From positions 1 to 56,825 of the forward strand of contig HF989734.1 of assembly GCA_000431315.1 (NCBI GenBank): a DNA stretch of 56,825 nucleotides. Reading direction: 5' to 3'. Of the stretch, positions 17,379 through 26,041 are shown one piece after another. A program made the translations under genes and the position numbers. The stretch is from Brachyspira sp. CAG:484 (GTDB taxonomy: Bacteria > Cyanobacteriota > Vampirovibrionia > Gastranaerophilales > Gastranaerophilaceae). The notes under the pieces are model-generated. The model saw only the letters and a list, made by a program, of their open reading frames with translations. It did not search any database and was not told the origin of the DNA. Numbering within the stretch: position 1 is the stretch's first letter; the number at the start of each line of letters is the position of its first letter.

Positions 17379-17870
17379 ATGCCTTTTCGTTACAGGTTAC
17401 AAAAAATTCTGGACTTCAGAATCAGAAAAAAAGAAGAACAACTGCAGGTAGTACAAAAAGCACAGCAGGCAGTATTTGAAGCAGAAGAAAATATCCGCAA
17501 AAATAACGAAGAGATACGCGACACTCAAATAAATATGCGGCAGGCAAATCCTATGATGTATGAAACATATGATAAGTATTTAATATACCTCTGGGAGAAA
17601 GCCGAACAATTGGAGCAAATAAGGCAGGAAGCACAACGCCGGCTTGATATAGAAAAGCAAAAACTGATTAAGCTGGAACAGGGTGTGAAAGTTCTGGAAA
17701 AACACAAAGAGAAGAATAGAGAAGCTTATATTGCCGAAGAAAAAGCCGCAGAGTTAAAACAATTTTCCGAACTTGGCGTCACCCGATTTTTTGCACAAAG
17801 CAAAGAAAAACAAGAAGAGGAAGAAAAAGAAGTATTAAGGCAATTAGCACAACTGGAGGAAAATTTATAA
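17379..17870 (+). CDS. fliJ: Flagellar export protein FliJ
   Basis: FliJ is the coiled-coil stalk and chaperone-escort protein of the flagellar type III export ATPase complex. The 163-residue protein begins PFRYRLQKILDFRIRKKEEQ, the classic FliJ N-terminal pattern, and is one long charged coiled coil to its end. The length fits the family (about 145-160). It is directly followed by a FliK-like protein (0 nt gap) and a hook-type protein, the usual fliJ-fliK order of flagellar operons. FliI and FliH are not in this window. Confidence 0.85.
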   Translation: MPFRYRLQKILDFRIRKKEEQLQVVQKAQQAVFEAEENIRKNNEEIRDTQINMRQANPMMYETYDKYLIYLWEKAEQLEQIRQEAQRRLDIEKQKLIKLEQGVKVLEKHKEKNREAYIAEEKAAELKQFSELGVTRFFAQSKEKQEEEEKEVLRQLAQLEENL

Positions 17871-18803
17871 ATGAATATCGAAACTTCATCAAACGCAGCA
17901 ACTGCAATATTCCAAAAGTCAGAGCTGGGCAATTCCGCTAAGATACAGAAAACAAACCAAAGCGGAAAATCTTTTAAAGATGAGTTAAACACAGCCTCCG
18001 GCGAAGAAACTAAAACTGAAGTAAAAGAAACAGAAAAAGAAGATGCTGATAATGATAAAGTAACAGCAAAACATGATGACAAAAAAGTAGAAAATAAAGA
18101 AAATAAAATTGATAATAATAACCAGGATGATTCCCAAAACAATCAATCGCAAAATAACCAGAACGGGCAAAATCAGAATCAACAAACCTACAAAGGCGAA
18201 ATAAGCACTTCTGATATGATGAAAATACAAAGCGGGAATTTTTCTTCGCTTTCTGATGAAGTTAAAGCTTATTTACAGGCAAACGGCGGTATGTTCGGAT
18301 TTAATTTAATGCAGGCGACAAGCAGGGCAGAAATTGCAAATATACCGGCATCCGTAGACTACACAAATATTCAAATGTCTGACGGAGATGCGCTCTTCTT
18401 TGCAGATCTGGTAAAAAATACTGATATGTCTAATCAGAGTATTGCAAGCGAATTTCAAAAGGCACTTGACAGCGGTAATATACAGCAGGTTCAATCAACC
18501 GCAAAAGCTTCAGCAGCTCTTATTGCAGCATTGCAGGAATCCGCTAAAACAAACCAGCCTTTCAGAATTGATTTTGACAAAGATGTTTCCGTCATTATAA
18601 AAGTAGATAAGGAAGGCAAAATTAATGCAAACTTTATCCCGGGCGATAAAGCTGTGGAGAATTACCTGAGAAACAATATTGAATTTTTGAAAAACAGATT
18701 TAATGAAGAAAACATTGCCTATGGTGATGTAAATTATTCAAAATCAAAGCAGGATAAAGAAGAACAGAAAAAACAAAATAATAAGGAGAACGGTCATGAA
18801 TGA
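17871..18803 (+). CDS. Putative flagellar hook-length control protein (FliK-like)
   Basis: A 310-residue protein of FliK layout: a low-complexity N-terminal half rich in Asn, Gln, Lys and Glu (residues 35-105), then a folded C-terminal region. There, residues 220-290 (PFRIDFDKDVSVIIKV, then NYLRNNIEFLKNRFNEENI) fit the Flg_hook pattern of beta strands followed by a helix that ends in 'L...L...G/N-I'. FliK measures hook length and switches export specificity. The evidence is mainly its place between fliJ and a hook protein gene and its architecture. It overlaps the next gene by 8 nt. Confidence 0.65.
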   Translation: MNIETSSNAATAIFQKSELGNSAKIQKTNQSGKSFKDELNTASGEETKTEVKETEKEDADNDKVTAKHDDKKVENKENKIDNNNQDDSQNNQSQNNQNGQNQNQQTYKGEISTSDMMKIQSGNFSSLSDEVKAYLQANGGMFGFNLMQATSRAEIANIPASVDYTNIQMSDGDALFFADLVKNTDMSNQSIASEFQKALDSGNIQQVQSTAKASAALIAALQESAKTNQPFRIDFDKDVSVIIKVDKEGKINANFIPGDKAVENYLRNNIEFLKNRFNEENIAYGDVNYSKSKQDKEEQKKQNNKENGHE

Positions 18804-19632
18804 TTCCTTTGTAACCGCACTTAACACACAAAAATCAACGCAGAACTGGATGGATGTCATTGCCGATAACATGACGAATATTTATACACCAGGTTTCAGA
18901 GAAAAACAGGTAAATTTTAAAACCTTCCTCGGCGGTGCAATTGCGGATGATTACGACAAAAAGGTCAGCCAGGGCAAATCAACACCGGGGACTTCTAATG
19001 AAAACCTCTTTTTAGAAGGTAAAGGCTTCTTCCTGACCAAAACCCCGGAAGGTAAAAGTGTTTACACAAGGTTAGGCGAATTTACATTTGACGGCGAAGG
19101 TGTTTACAAAGCTAAAAACGGCAATACCGTACAAGGATACATCTTAAATGATAAAGGTGAAATTATGCAAGGAACAAAATCAATCAGCGCCGACCTTTAT
19201 CAGGAAACCGCACTAAAAGGCGGAGCCCTTGATATTCCGACAACCAACATAAAAATGTGGATTGATCCTAATAACGGGAAATATCTCGGTAAATATGACG
19301 ATTACGAAATAAAAAGCGATGGAACAATATATGGTAAGGCAGATAACGGAAAACGTACAGTTCCTCTTTACAGAATTACAACAAGAAACTTCCATAATGC
19401 AGCAGCCCTTTACGAAATAAAAGACGGCTACTTTATCGAAACAGAAGAGTCCGGAAAACCATTGCTGGGTTGCGGTGAAATTCGTTCAAGCCTGATAGAA
19501 ATGTCAAACGCGGACTTTAAAGGAAATATTTCATACTTCCAGATGGCAAAATTACAGCTTGAAATTTCAAACAAACTAATTTCATCAAACAAAGAGCTTC
19601 TTGAAGAAGCATTGCGTTTGGTAGGTTCATAA
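18796..19632 (+). CDS. Flagellar hook/rod protein of the FlgE/FlgF/FlgG family
   Basis: This 278-residue axial protein has the family N-terminus (FVTALNTQKSTQNWMDVIADNM followed by the N-x-x-T-P-G-F motif NIYTPGF), the central FFLTKTPEGKSVYTRLGEF strand pair, and the C-terminal heptad helix (FQMAKLQLEISNKLISSNKEL). These bind subunits into the rod or hook. At 278 residues it is nearer FlgG/FlgF (250-265) than FlgE (400 or more), but its place after a FliK-like gene is typical of flgE. flgD, normally found between them, is missing here. The call is left at family level. Confidence 0.88.
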   Translation: MNDSFVTALNTQKSTQNWMDVIADNMTNIYTPGFREKQVNFKTFLGGAIADDYDKKVSQGKSTPGTSNENLFLEGKGFFLTKTPEGKSVYTRLGEFTFDGEGVYKAKNGNTVQGYILNDKGEIMQGTKSISADLYQETALKGGALDIPTTNIKMWIDPNNGKYLGKYDDYEIKSDGTIYGKADNGKRTVPLYRITTRNFHNAAALYEIKDGYFIETEESGKPLLGCGEIRSSLIEMSNADFKGNISYFQMAKLQLEISNKLISSNKELLEEALRLVGS

Positions 19633-19667
19633 AAAATTACCTTATAATTTTTTAAACTCCATTTACG

Positions 19668-19696
19668 AAGGGACAGTATATGTCCCTTTTTATTTT
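19668..19696 (+). terminator. Intrinsic terminator of the flagellar operon
   Basis: AAGGGACA (19668-19675), a 5-nt loop, TGTCCCTT (19681-19688), then TTTATTTTTT on the plus strand. It also overlaps the 3' end of the minus-strand HTH gene. Confidence 0.8.
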
Positions 19697-19896
19697 TTAG
19701 TTATTTCAAGAGAACAATCGATAATCTCTGCGATTATTTTCATTTCTCGATATGTAATAGTTTCATTACGCAGTTTATTTGAAAGATTAGCAAGAGTATA
19801 AGTTTTACCAAGACGTTTACCTAGTTTTTCTGCAACAAATTTAAGCGTCAAACCCTTCTGATACAAAATTTCTTTTAATTCAGTAACTATCCTCAT
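19690..19896 (-). CDS. Small helix-turn-helix protein (XRE-like)
   Basis: A 68-residue protein from the ATG at 19896; a longer reading from 19965 would run through a palindromic site and part of the pilin promoter, so the short form is preferred. The layout LKEILYQKGLTLKFVAEKLG followed by YTLANLSNKLRNETITYREM is a compact Cro/C1-type HTH: helices 2 and 3 at about residues 17-45. It is divergent from the pilin gene at 20017, with an 18-bp palindrome between them, so it may repress that pilin, itself, or both. Confidence 0.6.
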   Translation of the reverse strand: MRIVTELKEILYQKGLTLKFVAEKLGKRLGKTYTLANLSNKLRNETITYREMKIIAEIIDCSLEITKK

Positions 19897-19922
19897 ATTA
19901 ATATCATTGCATATTAAAATGA

Positions 19923-19940
19923 TGTATTTACATAAATACA
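19923..19940. promoter_or_regulatory. Palindromic candidate operator between HTH gene and pilin gene
   Basis: TGTATTTA (19923-19930), CA, TAAATACA (19933-19940): perfect 8-bp arms with a 2-nt spacer. It lies 9 nt upstream of the -35 of the pilin promoter and 27 nt upstream of the HTH start. Confidence 0.55.
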
Positions 19941-19948
19941 AAAATGAC

Positions 19949-19978
19949 TTGACATTATTAAACATATAAGTTTAAAAT
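19949..19978 (+). promoter_or_regulatory. Pilin promoter
   Basis: TTGACA (19949-19954), 18 nt, TAAAAT (19973-19978), upstream of the pilin start at 20017 with its AGAGGG ribosome-binding site. Confidence 0.6.
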
Positions 19979-20016
19979 AAATATATATATTTAATATTTT
20001 TAAAGAGGGATAAGAC

Positions 20017-20610
20017 ATGAATAAACGTGCATTTACACTTGCAGAAGTTCTAATAACACTGGGTATTATAGGAGTAGTAGCATCAATGACACTTCCATCA
20101 GTTATAGCCAAATTTAAAAGACAGGAAGCTGCAGTAAGGTTAAAAAAATTCAACTCCATGATGGCACAGGTACTTATACTTTCAGAAAATGACAATGGAA
20201 ATGTAAACAGCTGGGATATGTCTTTGGTTCCTGAGGAATTCGTAAAAAAATATTTTGCACCATATCTAAAGTATTTAAAAATAGGTTCTAATTTGTCCGG
20301 CAGCGCACTAATTTATTTTACAGACGGGAGTTTTTTCAGCATTGCCAAGGGAAGATGCATGGACATAATCTTTGATGTGAACGGAGATAACAGACCAAAT
20401 AAAGAGGGTTACGACAAATTTCGATTTCTCGCCTGCGACAAGACAATTACTGAATGGTGCTCAAATAAAGGCTGGTGTACATACCGCGGAGATAAAACCC
20501 CTACAAGAGAAAATGCCTTACGGAGCTGTAAAAGCAATCCGGCTTATTGTTCAAGTCTTTTAGAAATCGACAATTGGGAATTTAAAGATGATTACCCTTA
20601 TAAGCTTTAA
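20017..20610 (+). CDS. Type IV pilin-like protein
   Basis: This 197-residue protein has a very short leader (MNKR) directly before AFTLAEVLITLGIIG, the prepilin peptidase site and N-terminal helix. The globular part has paired Cys residues (CMDIIFDVNGDNRPNKEGYDK, split by a Ca-site-like D-x-N-x-D) and ends with DNWEFKDDYPYKL. The same block order and C-terminus occur in the pilin at 11717, so the two are paralogues. It is likely an exported (pseudo)pilin assembled by a type II/IV machine encoded elsewhere. It has its own promoter and a divergent HTH gene. Confidence 0.88.
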   Translation: MNKRAFTLAEVLITLGIIGVVASMTLPSVIAKFKRQEAAVRLKKFNSMMAQVLILSENDNGNVNSWDMSLVPEEFVKKYFAPYLKYLKIGSNLSGSALIYFTDGSFFSIAKGRCMDIIFDVNGDNRPNKEGYDKFRFLACDKTITEWCSNKGWCTYRGDKTPTRENALRSCKSNPAYCSSLLEIDNWEFKDDYPYKL

Positions 20611-20633
20611 AAATTTTAAGCAAAATTAAGATA

Positions 20634-20662
20634 TTGCTACATTTCAGGTTTTGCGATATTCT
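20634..20662 (+). promoter_or_regulatory. recN promoter, leaderless
   Basis: TTGCTA (20634-20639), 17 nt, TATTCT (20657-20662). The ATG at 20669 starts 6 nt after the -10 box and lacks a Shine-Dalgarno. Confidence 0.5.
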
Positions 20663-20668
20663 GTAATT

Positions 20669-22321
20669 ATGATCAGGCAGTTGAAGTTAAAGGATTACAT
20701 TTTAATAGACGAACTAACAGCGAATTTTCATGAAGGTTTGAATGTGATTACCGGAGAAACAGGTGCCGGTAAAAGTATTTTAATTAGTGCTATTGATCTT
20801 GCTTTCGCGTCGCGTGTTTCAAAAGAGGTAATCAAAAATGGCTGTGATAAAGCGGTTATTGAACTTACCATTGAAAATGATAAACATAACCTGAAACAGC
20901 TTTTTGAAGAAAATGGAATTGATGACTTCGGGTCTGAAATAATACTTTCAAAAGAAATTACACAAAGTTCTGTGCGTACCAGATTAAATGGAACTCTAAT
21001 AAATCAGGATTTTTTAAAACAGATAAAATCACTATTTCTGGACATACATTCACAACACCAGACATATGTTTTCATGCAGCCAAAATATCATATAAATCTG
21101 CTCGATAATTATGCAAAAGATGTTTACGGCAACAACCTTGAAGAATATAAAACACTGTATCAAAAATATCTTGATACAAAAAATTTATTGGAAAAAGCAA
21201 AAACTTCAGCAGATACAACAGAATCACAGATAGAATTTTTAAAATTTCAGGTAGGCGAGATTGAAGCTGCTGAAATTCAATCTGAAACCGAAGATGAAGA
21301 ATTGAACAATGAACTTGAAGTTCTTGAAAATGCAGAAAAACTAAAAGAATTAACCGGAGCATCATACTGGGCAATAAACGGTGACGACGGCTCAATAATG
21401 GAAGCACTAGGTAAAATTAAACAAAATATATCAAAAGCAGCATCAATGGATAAAAATCTTGAAGAACTTGAACAAAACCTTATAGATGCAATAGAGAGAT
21501 TACGCGATACAGGCTCTGAATTAAGGGATTACAGCCAAAATCTGGATAATGATACAGAAAGGCTTAATGAAATACAGGAACGGCTTTTTTTGCTTGATAA
21601 ATTAAAAAGAAAATACGGAGGAACGCTTGCTGAAGTAATTTCAACAGGGCAAAAGCTGGCAGAAGAACTTGCAGGAATAGAATTTTCAACACAAAATATC
21701 GAGGAACTGGAAAAAGAAGTTTCCCGCATTCATGCGGAACTGGTTGAAAAAGCCGCGGTCATTACAGAGAAACGTCAGGATTATGCAAAAGTGCTTTCTG
21801 TTTATATTCAAGAAAAACTTGAGCATCTTGAACTTCCTAAAGCACGCTTTGAAATATCAGTCAGCCCGAAAGACCTTTCACCAGACGGTGCAGACAATGT
21901 TGAATTCTTAATTTCCACAAACGTATCAGAGGATTTAAAGCCTCTTGCAAAAGTAGCATCAGGCGGTGAAATTTCGCGTGTAATGCTTGCGATAAAGGCT
22001 ATATTTGCACAATCCGATGATATTGATACTGTAATCTTTGACGAAATTGATACCGGTATTTCCGGCAAAGCCTCGCAAAGTGTTGCGGACGAAATAAAGG
22101 CGCTTGCCAAATATCATCAGATTATTCTGATTACCCACCAGCCGATAATTGCGTCAAAAGCAGACAAACATTTTTATGTACGTAAATCCCAGTCTGATGA
22201 AACAAAAGTTGAAGTTTATGTATTAAATGGCGAAAACAGAATTAAGGCGCTTGCAGAACTTGCCGGAGGAGATATTAACGAACAATCCATAGAATTTGCA
22301 AAATCTCTTGTAAACGCATAA
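20669..22321 (+). CDS. recN: DNA repair protein RecN
   Basis: RecN is an SMC-like ATPase for double-strand break repair. The 550-residue protein has Walker A GETGAGKS (about residues 28-35), a long coiled-coil region (about 150-370), the ABC signature SGGEISRVMLAIK and Walker B VIFDEIDTGISG, then ITHQP. The ATG at 20669 gives the family start MIRQLKLKDYILID. A TTG at 20651 falls inside the spacer of the predicted promoter and is not used in this model. It is monocistronic and convergent with the sigma factor gene. Confidence 0.95.
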   Translation: MIRQLKLKDYILIDELTANFHEGLNVITGETGAGKSILISAIDLAFASRVSKEVIKNGCDKAVIELTIENDKHNLKQLFEENGIDDFGSEIILSKEITQSSVRTRLNGTLINQDFLKQIKSLFLDIHSQHQTYVFMQPKYHINLLDNYAKDVYGNNLEEYKTLYQKYLDTKNLLEKAKTSADTTESQIEFLKFQVGEIEAAEIQSETEDEELNNELEVLENAEKLKELTGASYWAINGDDGSIMEALGKIKQNISKAASMDKNLEELEQNLIDAIERLRDTGSELRDYSQNLDNDTERLNEIQERLFLLDKLKRKYGGTLAEVISTGQKLAEELAGIEFSTQNIEELEKEVSRIHAELVEKAAVITEKRQDYAKVLSVYIQEKLEHLELPKARFEISVSPKDLSPDGADNVEFLISTNVSEDLKPLAKVASGGEISRVMLAIKAIFAQSDDIDTVIFDEIDTGISGKASQSVADEIKALAKYHQIILITHQPIIASKADKHFYVRKSQSDETKVEVYVLNGENRIKALAELAGGDINEQSIEFAKSLVNA

Positions 22322-22344
22322 AAAAAGCGAAGCAGCTGCTTCGC
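22321..22344 (-). terminator. Terminator of the sigma-70 gene
   Basis: A perfect 18-bp palindrome (22327-22344, GCGAAGCAG and its complement) is followed on the minus strand by TTTTTT. The plus-strand T-run is weak, but the hairpin may also serve recN. Confidence 0.8.
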
Positions 22345-22351
22345 CTTTAAA

Positions 22352-23338
22352 TTAATCCTCAATAAAATCTCTAAAATGCAGCAACTCTTTTCTGTGGCGC
22401 ATTTTTGTAAGAGCAAGGTCTTCTAACTGCCTTATTCTTTCTTTTGAATACCCCATGGCTTTTCCAAGCTGCTCAAGCGTCATCTGGGTTTCCCCGTTAA
22501 TCCCGAAACGGCAGTTTATAATTTTTTGTTCGCGCTCGTTTAATGTACTTAGCAGGTGATTTATACTGCCTTTCATAGCATTATTTTTTGCCTGAACATC
22601 AGGAGCATTATAACTTTTATCTTCAATGTAGTCGCCAACGCACAAGTCATCGGTAACAGGAGTTTCAAGGCTTATTGGTTCTTTTATAATTGCTTTTTTT
22701 ACAGCCTGAATATTTTTTACGGTTAATCCGAGTTTATCAGCTATTTCAGCATCAGTAGGCTCTCTTCCCAGTTCAAAGGCAAGCGCGGAATACATCTTTT
22801 TATATTTGCGGATTTTGTCAGCCATATGAACAGGAATTCTTATAGTTTTTGAATTATTAGCAATAGCCCTCATAATAGTTTGCTTAATCCACCATGTTGC
22901 ATAGGTTGAAAATTTAAAATTCTTTGAATAATCAAACTTTTCAGCAGCCTTAATAAGCCCGAGCGAGCCTTCCTGCACCAAATCCATAAAAAGCACACCC
23001 TGCCCGATATATTTTTTTGCAATACTTACAACAAGGCGAAGATTTGCCTGGACAAGTTTCCGCTTTGCAATCTCGGCTTTTTTGTCCTCTCCCTCTTTTA
23101 TTTGTTTCCCAAGCTGCTTTTCTTCCTTAGAATTTAAAAGCTTAATTTTACCAACATCTTTAAGATACATCTGTAAAATATCATCCTCTTTTGCAATAGA
23201 ACTGAATGTTTTCACAGGAGTATCCTCATCCAAATCATCTGTGTCTATCTCTAAGATTTCATCATCTTCAGCAGCCGCAGAAGTTGTAAAGTCGCTGTAA
23301 AGCGTATCAAGACACCTGGTAGTAGTTTCCAAATTCAT
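22352..23338 (-). CDS. RNA polymerase sigma-70 family factor (RpoD/SigA-like)
   Basis: A 328-residue sigma factor with region 1.2 (DILQMYLKDVGKIKLLN, from residue 48), region 2 (LVQEGSLGLIKAAEKFDY, then STYATWWIKQTIMRAI for -10 recognition), region 3, and region 4 with SKERIRQLEDLALTKMRH. There is no long region 1.1. The near-consensus -10 boxes in this window fit such a factor. The region 4.2 helix differs from the usual principal-sigma sequence (SKERIRQ instead of TRERIRQ, LEDLAL instead of IEAKAL), so it may be either the principal sigma or a group 2 factor. Confidence 0.92.
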   Translation of the reverse strand: MNLETTTRCLDTLYSDFTTSAAAEDDEILEIDTDDLDEDTPVKTFSSIAKEDDILQMYLKDVGKIKLLNSKEEKQLGKQIKEGEDKKAEIAKRKLVQANLRLVVSIAKKYIGQGVLFMDLVQEGSLGLIKAAEKFDYSKNFKFSTYATWWIKQTIMRAIANNSKTIRIPVHMADKIRKYKKMYSALAFELGREPTDAEIADKLGLTVKNIQAVKKAIIKEPISLETPVTDDLCVGDYIEDKSYNAPDVQAKNNAMKGSINHLLSTLNEREQKIINCRFGINGETQMTLEQLGKAMGYSKERIRQLEDLALTKMRHRKELLHFRDFIED

Positions 23339-23446
23339 AGATAAAAACCTCTCTCATCTTCAAAATAAGTGTAAATGCTACTATAAAATATTTGACGCAG
23401 ATTAGTAAAAATTGTTGCAAAATTTTTTTCATGCAAAAATAGAGTT

Positions 23447-24679
23447 ATGGACGAAGCCTATAAAAAAGAACTAAAATGTAATAGAATTACAGGAGCCGAA
23501 GAATTCAAAGATTATATACGACATCAGGAAAAGAAAAATTTCCTGCCTGGATGCCGTAAAAACAAATATATTCTGGATAGCCATAATTTTTGTAATTTAA
23601 AAAACGGACTTTTTACCGCAAACCTGCACGTACATACCCAAAATTCGGATGGAGCATCAGATACAGAAACTATTATGCGCCATGCAGAAGCTATTGCACG
23701 ATATAATTCAAAATTTGGCAGCCCGTTTATGCTTGCAATAACAGACCACGACACAATTGATGGCGCCAAAGAAGCTTTTGAAATATTTAAAAATAATCCG
23801 GACAGGTTTCAACACCTTAAACTTATACCCGGTCTGGAAATATCAACCGTAGAAACAAAACTAAAAAACCAGACTGCTCCGGTTGCAATACATTTACTTG
23901 TATATGGAATAAATCCTTATGATGTAAGATTAAATGAATTTTTAAAAGAAAAAAGCCGTTTAAAGCTAGAAATGACTAATGAAACAATAAAAAATTTGAA
24001 TAAAGACCTGTCAGAAGAATTGGGCTTTGAATTTACGCTTTCTGAAGCTGCACTGGTTCATGAAATGATAGCAAAAGGGTTTGATGAAGTAAAAAGACCT
24101 TTAATGAAATATACTTCCGGCAAAATCCTTCATAACTTCTACCTTCCTGAAGCAGACTTTACATATGAAAAACCCATAAGAGCGTTTAAACAAATTTTTA
24201 AAAGCTCAGAACCATACTACAAGCTATATAAAAAAGCCCTTGAACAGTATATAAACTGCAAGCTGCCGGAAATTCCTACGGAAATAGAAATCCTTATTAA
24301 AAGGGCAAAATCTATTTATGAAAAAGCCCATCCAACAATGGATGAAATACCGGAAGCTTTTTCGGAGTTTGAAGAAACCGTAAAATTTATATCAAGTCTG
24401 GATTACGGCTATATGTCTGTTGCCCATCCTGCAAGGACAAATGTTAGAAATATTAAGGATAATCCTGAAAATATTTTTACCAATATTTTCAAAAATTTTA
24501 AATCAGCAGGCACTGAAAGAGCCTGTTTTTATGAAGGACATTACGGTTCTTATGAGGGTGAGAGAACTTTATCACTGCTTCCCTACATTGACGCAGCAGC
24601 AGCAAAGTTTAATTTAATCCCTACCGGAGGGTTGGACTCTCATGGCAGGGATATTATTACAAGATGTCCTTATACTTAA
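23447..24679 (+). CDS. PHP-domain metal-dependent phosphoesterase-like protein
   Basis: The PHP fold binds a trinuclear metal centre. The visible motifs are LHVHTQNSDG (residues 59-68), ITDHDTIDGAKEA (residues 104-116), GLEIST (about residue 137), MSVAHPAR (about residue 325) and GLDSHGRDI near the C-terminus, which together supply the His/Asp/Glu ligands. The 410-residue protein is longer than the common 280-residue PHP phosphoesterases because a helical insert (about 165-290) separates the motifs. The substrate could be a nucleoside phosphate or oligonucleotide. It ends 2 nt from the convergent K+ channel gene. Confidence 0.82.
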   Translation: MDEAYKKELKCNRITGAEEFKDYIRHQEKKNFLPGCRKNKYILDSHNFCNLKNGLFTANLHVHTQNSDGASDTETIMRHAEAIARYNSKFGSPFMLAITDHDTIDGAKEAFEIFKNNPDRFQHLKLIPGLEISTVETKLKNQTAPVAIHLLVYGINPYDVRLNEFLKEKSRLKLEMTNETIKNLNKDLSEELGFEFTLSEAALVHEMIAKGFDEVKRPLMKYTSGKILHNFYLPEADFTYEKPIRAFKQIFKSSEPYYKLYKKALEQYINCKLPEIPTEIEILIKRAKSIYEKAHPTMDEIPEAFSEFEETVKFISSLDYGYMSVAHPARTNVRNIKDNPENIFTNIFKNFKSAGTERACFYEGHYGSYEGERTLSLLPYIDAAAAKFNLIPTGGLDSHGRDIITRCPYT

Positions 24680-24681
24680 AT

Positions 24682-25992
24682 TTATGTAGCTAAATCTGAT
24701 TTTTTAGGAACAACGTTAGAGCTTGATTTAAAGAATGCAATACCAAGGGTCAGCGGACCAACACGCCCAAAGAACATCGTTGCAGTGATAATAAGCTTTC
24801 CGATCCATGTCAAACCGGAAGTTATCCCCATACTGAGCCCCACAGTTCCCAGTGCAGACGAAGCTTCAAAACAGAGTTCCATAAAAGAAAAATGCTCTGT
24901 TAAGCATAAGAAGTAAACAGAAATTCCCAAGAAAGAAAGATAAGTAAAAGCAGCTGCAACAGCAGTAAAAACTCTATTCAAAGGAATATGTCTTTTCAAA
25001 AGCGTAATATGCTCAGGATGCCCGCGCATAACACTTGCAACAACTCCGATAAGTGCGCTTACTCCGGTAGTCTTTATACCTCCGCCTGTACCGCTAGGAG
25101 ATGCCCCGATAACCATAGCCAGAATTAAAACAGACAAAGCAGCAGGCGCCAAGCGTCCTATAGGTACTGTATTAAATCCGGCAGTTGTAGAAGCTGACAT
25201 TACCTGAAAAAAGGCAGCCAGCACACTGGAATGTTCACCGATAAGGTAAAAAATAGTTCCAAAAACAGCAACAACTGCTGTAAGGAATAAAATTACCTTG
25301 GTTGTGAATGTTATTTCAGAACTTTTACCAGTAACTCTCCGATAAACATCCATAGGAACAATAAAACCGGTAGCCCCTGCATAACAAAGAAAAGTTATAA
25401 CAAGGTTTACTGCAATATTATCCCTGAAGCCTTCCAGCCCGTTTGAATATATACTAAAGCCTGCTGTTGAAAAAGCTGATATTGCATGGAATATAGCAGA
25501 CCACAACGGAGTTGGAGAACCCAGTTTTTCAAACTGCCACCATAAAAGAAGTATCCCGATTAATTCTATAAAAAAAGTGTATAAAACAATATTCTTAATA
25601 AAATCTTTTATATGAAAGCAATCAGGAAGCGGAAACTCCGCACTTAAAATTTTTGCCCTGTATGTTGATAACCGGTTGCTTCCTGAGATTATAAAGAAGG
25701 AGGTCAGCGTCATATAACCCACCGCCCCGAGCTGTATCAGGACAAGAAGTACAATAAGCCCGAACTTTGTATACATATCATTAATAATTCCTGTAGTAAG
25801 CCCCGTTGTTGACATTGCTGAAACAACGTTAAATAAATTATTAACAATACCATTATCCATTTTTTGCGCAAAAGGAAGAGATATAAAGAACACTCCCAGC
25901 ACAACATAAAATAAAAATCCTAATACAATAACCTGATACGGCGCCAATTGTTCGAACCTGTCTGACAATTTTTTTATAATTTTCGATGACAT
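24682..25992 (-). CDS. TrkH/KtrB-family potassium uptake channel subunit
   Basis: This 436-residue membrane protein has the four-fold M1-P-M2 layout of K+ transporters. The selectivity-filter loops read MSTTGLTTG, FSTAGFS, TTAGFNTV and ALGTVGLSM, each with the conserved Gly. The length and filter pattern fit KtrB rather than the longer TrkH. It would import K+ with Na+ coupling or the membrane potential. No ktrA/trkA gating-ring gene lies beside it, so the partner must be elsewhere. GGAGG precedes the ATG. Confidence 0.9.
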   Translation of the reverse strand: MSSKIIKKLSDRFEQLAPYQVIVLGFLFYVVLGVFFISLPFAQKMDNGIVNNLFNVVSAMSTTGLTTGIINDMYTKFGLIVLLVLIQLGAVGYMTLTSFFIISGSNRLSTYRAKILSAEFPLPDCFHIKDFIKNIVLYTFFIELIGILLLWWQFEKLGSPTPLWSAIFHAISAFSTAGFSIYSNGLEGFRDNIAVNLVITFLCYAGATGFIVPMDVYRRVTGKSSEITFTTKVILFLTAVVAVFGTIFYLIGEHSSVLAAFFQVMSASTTAGFNTVPIGRLAPAALSVLILAMVIGASPSGTGGGIKTTGVSALIGVVASVMRGHPEHITLLKRHIPLNRVFTAVAAAFTYLSFLGISVYFLCLTEHFSFMELCFEASSALGTVGLSMGITSGLTWIGKLIITATMFFGRVGPLTLGIAFFKSSSNVVPKKSDLAT

Positions 25993-26041
25993 GCCTGAAA
26001 TACCTCCGCGTGCTATTATATTATAAAAAAAGCAGCTATGG

